Source: Verrucomicrobiota bacterium
GTDB lineage: Bacteria; Verrucomicrobiota; Verrucomicrobiia; Opitutales; Opitutaceae
DNA: 64,000 nucleotides
Direction: 5' to 3'
Assembly: GCA_016721945.1 (NCBI GenBank)
Contig: JADKHC010000020.1
Coordinates: 1-64,000, forward strand
Notes under the pieces: generated by a model
Databases searched by the model: none
Told to the model about the DNA's origin: nothing
Seen by the model: only the letters and a program-made list of their open reading frames with translations
Shown here: piece after piece, positions 27,033 to 35,373 of the stretch
Layout: every line of letters begins with the position of its first letter
Numbering within the stretch: the stretch's first letter is position 1
Translations under genes and position numbers: made by a program

Positions 27033-27061
27033 GTAACATTTTACCACCCGACTCCGTATGA
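27033..27061 (+). promoter_or_regulatory. Candidate ECF-sigma promoter 2
   Basis: GTAACATTTT at 27033-27042 and CGTATGA at 27055-27061, the same words and the same 12-base spacer as at 26167-26195. It directly precedes the Spy-like gene and the downstream ECF sigma gene, so it would give autoregulation. Confidence 0.65.
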
Positions 27062-27070
27062 GAGGTTACT

Positions 27071-27502
27071 ATGAATAAAAACTTCTTCCGCATCACCGCC
27101 CTCACCACGTTTCTTCTTGCCAGCACGACGTTTCTAAACGCCCGGCCTGCTTCCGACGATAACCAACCCAGCCGCCAAAGCATCCTCAAGCCCGGTCAGA
27201 TGCGTAAAGCCCTCAACCTGACCGACGAGCAGACAGCCAAGATAAAAACCGAGTTCGCTGCGCAAAAAGACACCCTCAAGGCACAGGCGCACAAAGTCCG
27301 CGATGCCCGCACCGGCCTGCGCGAGGCCATCTACTCCGGTGCTCCCGAAACACAAATCCGCAACGCCGCCACCGCAGTCGGAACCGCCGAAGGCGATCTC
27401 GCCATGGAACGCGCCGCACTCTTCGCCCGCATTAAACCCATCCTCACCGCCGAACAACTCGCAAAGCTCCAAACCTTGCAGTCCAAGCACCCGCGCCACT
27501 GA
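27071..27502 (+). CDS. Spy/CpxP-like periplasmic protein (LTxxQ motifs)
   Basis: A 143-residue helical protein with a signal peptide (MNKNFFRITALTTFLLASTTFLNA). The mature region has the two LTxxQ-type motifs of the Spy/CpxP family: NLTDEQTAKIKTEF near residue 57 and ILTAEQLAKLQTLQ near the C-terminus. Members of the family act as periplasmic chaperones or stress sensors. It starts 10 bases after the candidate ECF promoter and precedes the sigma factor gene, matching the usual link between such proteins and envelope-stress regulation. Confidence 0.85.
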   Translation: MNKNFFRITALTTFLLASTTFLNARPASDDNQPSRQSILKPGQMRKALNLTDEQTAKIKTEFAAQKDTLKAQAHKVRDARTGLREAIYSGAPETQIRNAATAVGTAEGDLAMERAALFARIKPILTAEQLAKLQTLQSKHPRH

Positions 27503-27561
27503 GTTGACCAAATCCGCCACGCCGGTTGCAATTGCCTCCCCTTCCATCAATTACTTCTCAC

Positions 27562-28134
27562 GTGGTGAACGACGATGCAGAACTTGTGGCCCTTGTCCGG
27601 GCCGGATCTTCCGATGCGTACACCGAATTGGTTCGCCATAACCAACAGCAAGTTTTCTCCATCCTTCACCGTTATGAACGCGACCTTCATCTCGTCGAAG
27701 ACCTCGCCCAGGAAACCTTCACCAAGGCCTGGCGCGCGCTCGCGAGCTTCGATGGACGCGCCCCGTTTCAACACTGGCTCTCGCGAATCGCTGTCCATGT
27801 CGCGCTCGACCACGTTCGCCGCCGCAAACGCCTCTCCGGCACCGTGGCCCTCCCCGAAATCGGCGAAGACTGCGTTTCCTGGCTGCGCGACGAACTCCCC
27901 CCGCGCGAACTCGAAGCCCGTCAGGCCCGCGAAATCCTTGAGCTCGCCATGCAATCGCTCTCCGCAGCCGAACAACTCGTAATCACCATGCTCGAAATCG
28001 AAGGCCGCAGCATTAAAGAAATCTGTTCGCTCACCGGCGATTCCAGCGTCGCCGTCCGCGTACGCGCCATGCGAGCCCGCAGCAAATTGCGCAAAGCCAT
28101 CGAGAAACTGGAGGAATCCGAAAATGAAAGATAA
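27562..28134 (+). CDS. ECF RNA polymerase sigma factor
   Basis: About 190 residues from GTG at 27562. Sigma region 2 is seen in YTELVRHNQQQVFSILHRYERDLHLVEDLAQETFTKAWRALASF and region 4 in LSAAEQLVITMLEIEGRSIKEICSLTG. The region between contains WLSRIAVHVALDHVRRRKR. There is no ATG at the start. GTG at 27562 or 27565, or TTG at 27526, are the options, and none has a strong ribosome-binding site, so low-level or coupled translation is possible. The next gene overlaps by 11 bases and is probably its anti-sigma factor. The two identical promoter motifs upstream are its likely targets. Confidence 0.93.
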   Translation: MVNDDAELVALVRAGSSDAYTELVRHNQQQVFSILHRYERDLHLVEDLAQETFTKAWRALASFDGRAPFQHWLSRIAVHVALDHVRRRKRLSGTVALPEIGEDCVSWLRDELPPRELEARQAREILELAMQSLSAAEQLVITMLEIEGRSIKEICSLTGDSSVAVRVRAMRARSKLRKAIEKLEESENER

Positions 28135-28411
28135 GAAACTCAACCAGCTGTTTGCCGCCGCCCGCAGCGAGACGTCGCCCGCCGTACCAGCCGGTTTTGC
28201 GGAACGAGTACAACGCTCCCTCGCCGCAGAAGCCGAACCGGTTGTCATCGGCTTTATCGATCAGATCAACCGCAACTTCACCCGCTACGCCGTCAGCGCC
28301 GCCGCCGCGATCATGCTCTGCGCCGCCGTCGAACTCAACCAGTCGTTCCAGCAGGAACCCAGCATCGACGACGACGTCGAGCAGATCTGCTCCGATTGGA
28401 TGCTCCGCTGA
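28124..28411 (+). CDS. Putative anti-sigma factor, single-pass membrane protein
   Basis: A 95-residue product with a polar N-terminal half (MKDKKLNQLFAAARSETSPAVPAGFAERVQRSLAAE) and one membrane segment (YAVSAAAAIMLCAAVEL, about residues 55-71), leaving a short acidic tail outside. The size, topology and 11-base overlap with the ECF sigma gene are those of a minimal anti-sigma factor. No zinc-binding HxxxCxxC motif is visible. Assignment rests on context. Confidence 0.7.
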   Translation: MKDKKLNQLFAAARSETSPAVPAGFAERVQRSLAAEAEPVVIGFIDQINRNFTRYAVSAAAAIMLCAAVELNQSFQQEPSIDDDVEQICSDWMLR

Positions 28412-28423
28412 CCCGCCCACACC

Positions 28424-28897
28424 ATGAAATACCTCAAGCCCATCGTACTGCTGCTGCTGGTCTTCATCGCTGGAATTTCCATCGGCGTGGTCGGAACGCG
28501 TTATGTGATCAAGCGCGATATCCGCCAAGCGATACGTAAACCAGAATTCGTCCGCATGCGCATCGAACGCGAACTCACCCGCGAACTCGCCCTCGATGCC
28601 ATCCAACGGGCCAAGCTCGACGAAATCCTCATCAACCTGCAGCAGGAAATCGCCAAAGCCCGCGCCGAACGCCAACCGCGCATTCGCCCGCTCCTCTCCG
28701 ACACGCAACGACGCCTCAACGAAATCCTCACGCCCGAACAACAGCTGAAGTTTGAAAAGTATCAGGCTGAATACGGCCTCTTCTCGCTCGGCGGCCAGGG
28801 CCAGAACTTCCCCCGATTCCAGAAGTTAAGAAAGCTCCGCGAGGAAAACCGAACCAGTCCGCAGACGCCACCGCCTCCTGCGCCAAGCTCGGAATAA
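28424..28897 (+). CDS. Membrane-anchored Spy-like/heavy-metal-sensor-type helical protein
   Basis: A 157-residue product with an N-terminal membrane anchor (YLKPIVLLLLVFIAGISIGVVG). A basic, helical periplasmic region follows, with LALDAIQRAKLDEILINLQQEIAKARAE and EILTPEQQLKFEKYQAE, an LTxxQ-like motif, then a Pro-rich tail. It resembles membrane-anchored Spy/CnrX-type proteins. It follows the putative anti-sigma gene by 12 bases, so it belongs to the sigma operon and may sense envelope stress. Confidence 0.75.
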   Translation: MKYLKPIVLLLLVFIAGISIGVVGTRYVIKRDIRQAIRKPEFVRMRIERELTRELALDAIQRAKLDEILINLQQEIAKARAERQPRIRPLLSDTQRRLNEILTPEQQLKFEKYQAEYGLFSLGGQGQNFPRFQKLRKLREENRTSPQTPPPPAPSSE

Positions 28898-28900
28898 AAG

Positions 28901-28928
28901 GTAGGGACGGACCGCCGGGCCGTCCGCC
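28901..28928. repeat. GTAGGGAcGG palindromic repeat, copy 1
   Basis: GTAGGGACGGACCGCCGGGC followed by CGTCCGCC. The arms GGACGG/GGCGGACC and CCGTCC can pair. Related copies lie at 53728-53755 and 60869-60898 in inverse orientation. All three are in intergenic DNA. Confidence 0.65.
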
Positions 28929-29038
28929 GCAAACCCAAACCAGCCACGCCAACCGTGGCCCCGGCCACTGCCTTGCCCTCATGCCCTCGTTCGCGCCTGG
29001 CGGTTGCTCACGCGATCTCAACTACACCCCCTCCCACC

Positions 29039-29830
29039 ATGAAAACAAAAAATCTCCCTCTCAAAACCATCCTCGCCGTTCTGGCGCTCGGCCTCACCGA
29101 AACCACCAGCCAAGCCCAATTCGCCGCCACGACCGGCTTCGACACCACCGCCGGTAAATATGGACTCTCCACTGAAACAAAGATCTCCACCTGGTATGTC
29201 ACCGCCGAATACACCTATGAAGCCTGGTCCGCGCGCGTCCTTGTCCCGCATGAACGAGTCACCAGTCCGGTCGGTACGGTCATCATCGCCGGACGCCCGC
29301 GCCTGCAAAACCGAATCAATGCTCGTAACCAAGGCCTCACCGAAACGGCATCCGGAATGGGCGACGTCGAAACCTCGGTCTCCTTAGATGCCTGCCACAA
29401 CGCCCAAACCGGCTGGAGCGCCGTCCTCACCGGCAACGTGAAATTTGCCACCGCCGACGAAGAGAAAGGCCTCGGCACCGGCAAGACCGACTACGGCTTC
29501 GCGTTTGATCTCTCGCGCACTGTTGACCGTTTCACTCCATCGATTGGTTTTGGTTACCGCATCGTCGGCAAGCCCGCCGACTCCGACCTCAAGAACTACG
29601 CCAACGCCAGCATCGGTCTCGGCTATTGGGTAACCGACAACACCAACCTAAACCTTTCCTTCGATTGCTACCAACGCTCCAGCGCCAACAGCAACGTCGA
29701 CAACGAACTCACCCTCGGCCTGAACCAACACCTCGCCAAGCACTGGGACATCGAAGCCCACATCCTCATCGGCCTAAGCCAATCCGCCCCCGACTACGGC
29801 ACCGGCACCTCGGTACGGTTCTCGTTCTAA
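29039..29830 (+). CDS. Exported beta-barrel protein, putative outer-membrane transporter
   Basis: From ATG at 29039 the product has 263 residues with a signal peptide (MKTKNLPLKTILAVLALGLTETTSQAQ). Alternating polar/aromatic strands follow (STWYVTAEYTYEAWSARVLVPHE, KTDYGFAFDLSRTVDRFTPSIGFGYRI, IGLGYWVTDNTNLNLSFDCYQRS), and the protein ends in Phe (GTSVRFSF), as expected for outer-membrane barrels. It resembles the MetA-pathway transporter/porin-like group. It is separated from the sigma operon by about 140 bases containing a repeat, so it may be a separate unit. Confidence 0.8.
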   Translation: MKTKNLPLKTILAVLALGLTETTSQAQFAATTGFDTTAGKYGLSTETKISTWYVTAEYTYEAWSARVLVPHERVTSPVGTVIIAGRPRLQNRINARNQGLTETASGMGDVETSVSLDACHNAQTGWSAVLTGNVKFATADEEKGLGTGKTDYGFAFDLSRTVDRFTPSIGFGYRIVGKPADSDLKNYANASIGLGYWVTDNTNLNLSFDCYQRSSANSNVDNELTLGLNQHLAKHWDIEAHILIGLSQSAPDYGTGTSVRFSF

Positions 29831-29903
29831 AACCACCCGCAGGAACCAAATCACAGGTTCGCAATGTAGGCGGGGTGCCCTCACCCCGCATTTACAACTA
29901 CCC

Positions 29904-30858
29904 TCACTTCAACGCATCCGTCGGCAGAGCAGGACGAGGTACAACAGGCTTACGCAGCGGGCTTTCGACTGGTTGAACAAACGAGTCAATATCGACAAAC
30001 GAAGGAAATGCCCTGCGCCATGCCTCCTCACCTGGGAAGTGAAAACGGAACTCGGCCAGATAATTTTTACCACCAGCTACAATCTCAGAATATTCTCCTC
30101 GCCGGTTGGTCTGCAACAGCTGCTCTATCTCAGGCAGTTTCTTGATCTCAAAATTCAGGTACATCTTCCCGTCACTCTGATTAGGATTCGGTGAATCCGG
30201 GATCGGCCATGAATCAGGCCAGTGAAGTCGCTGGCCTCCACTGCTTGAACTCCTCAGGAACTCGACGGTCAACTGAGCCGGTTGCCAGGGCTCGAGTCCG
30301 GTCAGCTTTAGTAAACGCAAGCCAACGCAGTATTTTAATAGGCTGGCAGAAATCTTCGCTGTCCCAAAGTTCACGCCAATAGATCCTTCATCTTCAGGCT
30401 GAGTCAAAGAGAGCCCATTCACACAGGACACAAAACCCCTTCCTTGCGTACCAAAAAAGAAAGAAACACTTCCTTCATCAGTTAGGCAGGGACTTAACGG
30501 AAATTCATCCGTGGGCGGTTCCTTTAACCACCGCCAACACACTTTCTTCAAAATCAGCGAGCTCTTCTGCCGTGAGGTACTTGGTAAGGTATTTAACAGT
30601 CGGAGGTTTTCGTGGAAGGCTCCAAGGGTCTCCAACAACCTTTTTCAAAATCAATCTACCATCACTGTATACGACGAGCGAGGGAGCTGAGTTGTCTTGG
30701 TGAGCAATCGCATCACCCCATGCCCAAACCGCCGCCACCGGCCAAGGCTCAGCAGCCTTTTCTGGCACAGTTTCTTTTTGTTTCTTGCATGAGGTTACCG
30801 CAGCAACCACCGCCAGAAAAACAATCCCGAGCCAAATGCATCGAAAATGAGAGCGCAT
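29904..30858 (-). pseudogene. Frameshifted lipoprotein gene
   Basis: Two overlapping minus-strand frames together make one sensible protein. The upstream part starts at ATG 30858 (MRSHFRCIWLGIVFLAVVAAVTSC, a lipobox) and runs through PSLVVYSDGRLILKKVV and LTAEELADFEESVLAVVK. It then reads GTAHG and stops at 30505. The other frame continues from the same place as EPPTDEFPLSPCLTDEGSVSFFFG and goes on to 29904. A one-base change near 30520-30525 would join them into about 317 residues. I do not recognise the family. It could be a decayed gene, a sequencing error or programmed frameshifting. Confidence 0.65.
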
Positions 30859-30924
30859 ACCAATACTCGGAAATCAGTCTAACAATCCGCCGGAGCGCAA
30901 TCATTGGTTAGACTGGGCTCCAGA

Positions 30925-30960
30925 AAACACCGGGTGATCGCAAGGCGATCCACCCGGTCT
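30925..30960 (-). terminator. Rho-independent terminator after the ferredoxin gene
   Basis: On the minus strand ACCGGGTGGATCGC pairs with GCGATCACCCGGT across a short loop, followed by GTTTTCT. It lies about 80 bases beyond the ferredoxin stop. Confidence 0.65.
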
Positions 30961-31036
30961 AAAATAAAACTCACAGGCAGTACGCCATCGCGGAGAGTTT
31001 TCGCACCGCGATGGAGACGGCTTTCCTCAGCGCTTT

Positions 31037-31219
31037 TTAGGCACCAGCGGATATCGCTGTGCTCGGACAGCCACTTTCGCATGCAGCGCAGTCGACGCAC
31101 TTTTCGGGGTCGATGATGTAGTGCGAGCCGCCTTCAGCGGCAGAGATCGCGCCCGATGGGCAGGTGTCGACGCAAGCCGCACAAGCGGTGCATTTTTCAG
31201 CTTCAATAATGTAGGCCAT
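31037..31219 (-). CDS. 2[4Fe-4S] ferredoxin
   Basis: A complete 60-residue protein with two classical cluster motifs: CTACAACVDTCP (residues 10-21) and CVDCAACESGCP (about 41-52). These ligate two [4Fe-4S] clusters in a bacterial-type ferredoxin. It is a small soluble electron carrier, and its redox partner is not in the neighbourhood. It is monocistronic, with a terminator about 80 bases downstream and a long gene-free region upstream. Confidence 0.96.
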   Translation of the reverse strand: MAYIIEAEKCTACAACVDTCPSGAISAAEGGSHYIIDPEKCVDCAACESGCPSTAISAGA

Positions 31220-31653
31220 GATGGGTAGGGTTTGGAGATTGTGGTGAAATCCTGCTACGACCGAGTCGGACTCAATCGCGGCAAGAGTCGCATCAATCCC
31301 ATCACTCTACGGCACGCGACAAAAATTCCTAGAGGGATATTCGCCCCTCACCCCGCCCTCGCTGCATGGCCTGACTACAACCGGTCACCACGAACCTCCA
31401 ACATCACTCTCACTCACCAAATTCTGCTCAGCAGACAAGCAACTAGCCGTATCCCATCTTTATTATTAATAACATCTTAGCATTCACCGCGTTTATAAAA
31501 ACCACGCTGAATTAACAGGCATTACACTCGCTCAACCCGACACAGTGATTTTCCTTATGGCCCAGATTTACAACAAAACTAGTTCGCCCAGACGCCACAC
31601 ACGCGCCCCCGTCACAAGGCAGTAAAGCGGCTAGATTCAAAGATCCGGGGAAC
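31220..31653. other. Gene-free region upstream of the ferredoxin gene
   Basis: No convincing gene here. It should contain the ferredoxin promoter on the minus strand. The stretch 31440-31515 is markedly AT-rich (for example TTATTATTAATAACATC). Short open frames on both strands lack any protein-like composition. Confidence 0.45.
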
Positions 31654-31691
31654 ACACGCGTCTCGCGTGTTGGCTCGGGCGTCTCGCCCGA
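31654..31691. repeat. Two tandem hairpins with TCT loops
   Basis: ACACGCG-TCT-CGCGTGT (31654-31670) is followed 4 bases later by TCGGGCG-TCT-CGCCCGA (31675-31691). Both have perfect 7-base arms and the same loop. This is the pattern of short palindromic repeats dispersed in intergenic DNA. Confidence 0.7.
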
Positions 31692-31857
31692 ACCCTCCGA
31701 ACCACCCCCGCAGGACGCCGGCTTACGCACGCGGGAACGCGTACGCTCCCCAGACCAGCGCAACCGAACCCCATACACATCCAAGCCGGAGCAAGCAGCT
31801 CCGAGCATTTAACCGAACCAATGCTAGCCACCAAAACCAAAAGTCCGTTCTCTGATC

Positions 31858-31914
31858 TGTAGGAGCCTGCTTGCAGGCGATTCAGTTTCGCATCGCCTGC
31901 AAGCAGGCTCCTAT
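31858..31914. repeat. GTAGGAGCCTGCTTGCAGGCGA long hairpin repeat
   Basis: Arm TGTAGGAGCCTGCTTGCAGG plus CGAT (31858-31881) is the near-perfect reverse complement of 31892-31914, with a 10-base loop. The same two arms occur at 40204-40226 and 40421-40442, but there they are separated by 194 bases. The rest of 31915-32145 shows nothing I recognise. Confidence 0.85.
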
Positions 31915-32145
31915 GAGGTGGCTCCGGAAGACTGGACCAGGAGGATCGTTAACGATAATCCCGAACACGAATCCAAGCCATGTCCAAGAAGAACCGACGC
32001 AACTGTCACGTGAGGTGCGCTCCCTCTCTGTGCCCCCGCATTGCGTACTCCCTGTTGACGGTGCTGCGATGCCGACCATCTTGATGGCAGTCGGGAATTC
32101 GCGCTTTGACCGACATCTTTCGCATCACGAAACAATAACTTAGCC

Positions 32146-33192
32146 ATGAAACTTCTCTCGCAAAATCGTTTAGCCTCATCACCTCAACTTAGCCGCCGCG
32201 ATGCGCTTCGCCTCTTCGGCCTCGCTGGTTCTGCGGCGTTTTTCACACCGCAACTCCTTCGCGCCACCGAATCCGTCGCCGCTCAACCCGCCGTACCTTC
32301 GCTCGTTGGTGCACAGCCTGGTTTTTATCGCTTTCGCATTGGTTCGTTAGAGGCGCTCGCGCTAAACGACGGCGGTTTCGCTCCTGCCCTCGCCGAGTGC
32401 CCCTTCGGCGTGGGCGAACCCCGAGAAAAAGTGGCCGCGGCATTGGATGACGCCTTTCTCGCGACCGACAAAACCCAGATCCCCTTCAACGTTCTGCTCG
32501 TTCGCATGGGTGCCGAACTCATCATGATCGACACGGGTTGCGGCACGCTTTTCGGCCCGGTCGGCGGACGTCTCGTGGCCAATCTCGCCGCCGCAGGGAT
32601 CAAACCCGAGCAGATCACGGGCATCATCATCTCGCACATGCATGCCGATCACTTCGGTGGCCTGCTCGACGCCACGACCAAGGAACCTGTTTTCAAAAAC
32701 GCGAAGCTCTTCATTAATCGCAAGGAACACGCCTTCTGGACCGGAGCCACACCCGATTTGTCTGCACAACCGCTACCAGAAGAAACCAGGAAAAGTTTTA
32801 TCGCGGGCGCACAGGCCTGCCTTGAGGGACTCAAGGGTCGCTGGCAGCTTATCGCACCGGGAGAAAAACTGCTCGAAGGTCTCGAAATCATCGACGCCCC
32901 CGGCCACACGCCTGGCCATATCGCCCTGCTCTTCTCCTCGGGCTCGGAGCAACTGCTGCACTTCGTCGATGCCGCACACAATCACGCCATCTCGTTCGCC
33001 CATCCTGAATGGACACTCGCATTTGACACGCAACCGCCCATCGCGATTGCCACGCGCAAAAAGCTCCTCGACCGCGCCGCTGCAGACCGCCTGCGCGTTT
33101 TCGGCGGGCACATGCCCTTCCCCTCGCTCGGCCATGTCCGCGCGATCAGTAACCACTACGAATACATCATCGAACCGGCTGCCATCGCCTAA
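32146..33192 (+). CDS. Tat-exported metallo-beta-lactamase-fold hydrolase
   Basis: A 348-residue protein. The N-terminus has a twin-arginine signal (LSRRDALRLFGLAGSAAFF) ending near ATESVAA, so it is folded before export to the periplasm. The zinc site is clear: IIISHMHADHFGG (about residues 162-174), DAPGHTPGHIALLF (about 250-263), FVDAAHNH, and a final GGHMPFPSLGH. LIMIDTGCG also fits the fold. Similar to periplasmic MBL-fold lactonase/hydrolase-like proteins; the substrate cannot be assigned. It is monocistronic, with a palindromic repeat between it and the convergent kinase gene. Confidence 0.93.
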   Translation: MKLLSQNRLASSPQLSRRDALRLFGLAGSAAFFTPQLLRATESVAAQPAVPSLVGAQPGFYRFRIGSLEALALNDGGFAPALAECPFGVGEPREKVAAALDDAFLATDKTQIPFNVLLVRMGAELIMIDTGCGTLFGPVGGRLVANLAAAGIKPEQITGIIISHMHADHFGGLLDATTKEPVFKNAKLFINRKEHAFWTGATPDLSAQPLPEETRKSFIAGAQACLEGLKGRWQLIAPGEKLLEGLEIIDAPGHTPGHIALLFSSGSEQLLHFVDAAHNHAISFAHPEWTLAFDTQPPIAIATRKKLLDRAAADRLRVFGGHMPFPSLGHVRAISNHYEYIIEPAAIA

Positions 33193-33210
33193 TCCGCAAC
33201 GATGCAGTCA

Positions 33211-33290
33211 AGGTGGAGCCCGTTGTCTCTAACGGGCTGGTTCGGGAGCGACTCCGATCAAGCCCGATGGGGACATCGGGCTCCACCTTT
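33211..33290. repeat. 80-bp double-hairpin palindromic repeat, best copy
   Basis: Outer arms AGGTGGAGCCCG and CGGGCTCCACCT enclose two inner hairpins: AGCCCGTT...AACGGGCT and GCCCGAT...ATCGGGC. A linker CTGGTTCGGGAGCGACTCCG lies between them. A degraded copy lies at 36200-36285 and a partial one at 2645-2674. It sits between convergent genes and could help terminate both. Confidence 0.8.
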
Positions 33291-33339
33291 TGCACACCAT
33301 TCCACGCATGCAGGTCATGCTTCAACCCTATCGTTTCGC

Positions 33340-35352
33340 CTAATTCGTAGCGCCACCCGAAACGGGAGCAGGACCGTCCAGCACCTGGCGCACCTTTTGC
33401 GTAAATTCGGAAATTGAAAAGGGTTTTGGCAGAAACTGCACCCCGTCTTCCAATACGCCCTGCTTCGCAATCACGTCGGCCGTGTAACCAGAAATGTACA
33501 GGCAACGCAGCCCCGGCTTGAGCGCGGCAACCCGGGGCTGCAACTCACGGCCGTTAAGTCCAGGCATGACAACATCGGTGATGAGCAGATGGATCGGCCC
33601 CGGAAACTGCGCGGCGATTTCCAAAGCCTCCTCAGGCAAGTGCGCCGCGAGGACCGTATAGCCGTGCTGCTCCAGGAGACGCCGGGCCAGTCTGAGAATG
33701 ATTTTCTCATCCTCAACCAACAGGATGGTTTCGGTTCCATGGATTGCCATGTCCTCCGCCGCTTTCGCGACATCCGGCGCAGCGATCTGACAACGCGGGA
33801 GATTTATCGTGAAGGTGGAACCACGGCCGCATTCGCTCTGCACACCAATAAAGCCGTGGTTCTGCTTCACAATACCGTAAACAGTCGCCAGACCTAAACC
33901 GGTGCCTTGACCAACCGGTTTGGTGGTGAAAAACGGCTCAAACAGATGTTTCTGCGTTTCCAGATCCATGCCGCAGCCGGTGTCGCGAACGGTGAGCACC
34001 ACATAGTCGCCTACCGTAACCTCAGGAGGCAACGGATCATTGCTTGCCTCTAATGTATGGTTTTGGGTCTCGATTATTATCTTGCCGCTGCCGTTGATGG
34101 CATCGCGGGCGTTCACTGTAAGATTGGCCAGGAGCTGGTCGATCTGAACAGGGTCCACCCAAACCGGCCAGAGCGAGGGACCAGGTTCCCAGGAGAGCTG
34201 GATGTTTTCGCCGATCAACCGCTGTAACATCTTGAGCATGCTGGCGACGGTGTCATTGAGATCGAGCACCTTGGGGCTGACGGTTTGCTTGCGGGCAAAG
34301 GCCAGCAATTGGTGCGTGAGTTCAGCTGAGCGTTGGGCCGCCTTCTGAATTTCCTCCAGATTTTCCCGATAAGAATCGGAGCCCGGTTCATCGGTCAGCG
34401 CCAAACTGGCGTAACCCATGATAGCCTGTAGCATGTTGTTGAAATCGTGAGCGACGCCACCAGCCAGACGGCCGACCGACTCCATTTTTTGCGCCTGGGT
34501 CAATTGCCCCTGCAAACGCTCCCGCTCAGCCTCGGCCTCCCTTCGTTCGGTGATGTCCTCATACACACCGAGCACCCCGTAGACGAGTCCTGTCTCATCA
34601 GTCAGCGGCACCTTAGTCGTGTCGATCCAGCGGCGAGCGCCGTCAATACCTTGCAAGGGCTCGATGATATGGCGCTTGGGCCGGCCCAGAGCTATGACGA
34701 TGCGATCATCCTCTCGGTAAGCCTCAGCCTCGGCACGCGGCCAAGGCAGATCGAAGTCGGTCTTACCAATAATCCTGTCGGGGTGGTCAACGCCAGCTCC
34801 CCGCGCAAAAACCTGATTGCAGCCCACGTATTCTCCGCGGAGGTTTTTCCAGAAAACTGCCTGCGGCACAGAGTCGAGTACATGAGCCAACATGTTTCGA
34901 TTCTTTCGAAGCTCCTCCTCCAACTGCCGGCGCTCGGCGATCTCAGACGTCAACTGTCGCGTACGATCCTGCACCCGTTGTTCGAGTTGGGCGTTGTGAT
35001 CCTCGTTGAGTCGGCGCTGCTGCCGCTCCTGCAGGATGACCGCCACCATGAAAATGAAATTCCTTAGATAATCTTCATAGGGTGAAAAAGCGGCGCGATC
35101 GGAAACTTTAACCACCAAGTCCCCCCAATTCGAAGCACCTGCTTGAAGGGAAAACTGTATCAACGTGGCATCGGCAGTATGATTAGCGGTGGTGGAATGA
35201 TATGCCTCCGCCACACCCGGAAGATCGGCCAGCCCCCGACACACAAAACGGAAAATCGATTGCTCGTCAGGCAGGTTGCACAGGACGTTCTGCATGAGCA
35301 GAAGCTGCCCCAGCACCGGAGCGCGCAACTTGGATATATCATAATCCGACAT
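33340..35352 (-). CDS. PAS-containing hybrid histidine kinase with C-terminal receiver
   Basis: A 670-residue soluble protein. An N-terminal region of about 115 residues looks GAF-like but is not recognised with certainty. A coiled coil (QRVQDRTRQLTSEIAERRQLEEEL) follows, then a PAS domain (AHVLDSVPQAVFWKNLRGEYVGCNQVFA...GVLGVYEDITERREAE). The kinase core has GRLAGGVAHDFNNMLQAI with the phospho-His, NLTVNARDAI, VRDTGCGMD, and GTGLGLATVYGIV. The receiver near residues 545-660 has LVEDEKIILRL, LLITDVVMPGLNG, and FLPKPFS. It follows the MEDS-domain gene by 21 bases, so the two are probably cotranscribed and functionally linked. Confidence 0.95.
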   Translation of the reverse strand: MSDYDISKLRAPVLGQLLLMQNVLCNLPDEQSIFRFVCRGLADLPGVAEAYHSTTANHTADATLIQFSLQAGASNWGDLVVKVSDRAAFSPYEDYLRNFIFMVAVILQERQQRRLNEDHNAQLEQRVQDRTRQLTSEIAERRQLEEELRKNRNMLAHVLDSVPQAVFWKNLRGEYVGCNQVFARGAGVDHPDRIIGKTDFDLPWPRAEAEAYREDDRIVIALGRPKRHIIEPLQGIDGARRWIDTTKVPLTDETGLVYGVLGVYEDITERREAEAERERLQGQLTQAQKMESVGRLAGGVAHDFNNMLQAIMGYASLALTDEPGSDSYRENLEEIQKAAQRSAELTHQLLAFARKQTVSPKVLDLNDTVASMLKMLQRLIGENIQLSWEPGPSLWPVWVDPVQIDQLLANLTVNARDAINGSGKIIIETQNHTLEASNDPLPPEVTVGDYVVLTVRDTGCGMDLETQKHLFEPFFTTKPVGQGTGLGLATVYGIVKQNHGFIGVQSECGRGSTFTINLPRCQIAAPDVAKAAEDMAIHGTETILLVEDEKIILRLARRLLEQHGYTVLAAHLPEEALEIAAQFPGPIHLLITDVVMPGLNGRELQPRVAALKPGLRCLYISGYTADVIAKQGVLEDGVQFLPKPFSISEFTQKVRQVLDGPAPVSGGATN

Positions 35353-35373
35353 AGAGAAGGAGCCCCGACAGAA

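Noticed and set aside
31512..31808. 98-codon minus-strand frame in the gene-free region
   Set aside because: Covers the tandem hairpins; biased Arg/Gly/Ser composition from repeat DNA and no start signal.
31654..31914. Possible CRISPR array
   Set aside because: Repeats are palindromic and differ from each other; no regular repeat-spacer pattern and no cas genes.
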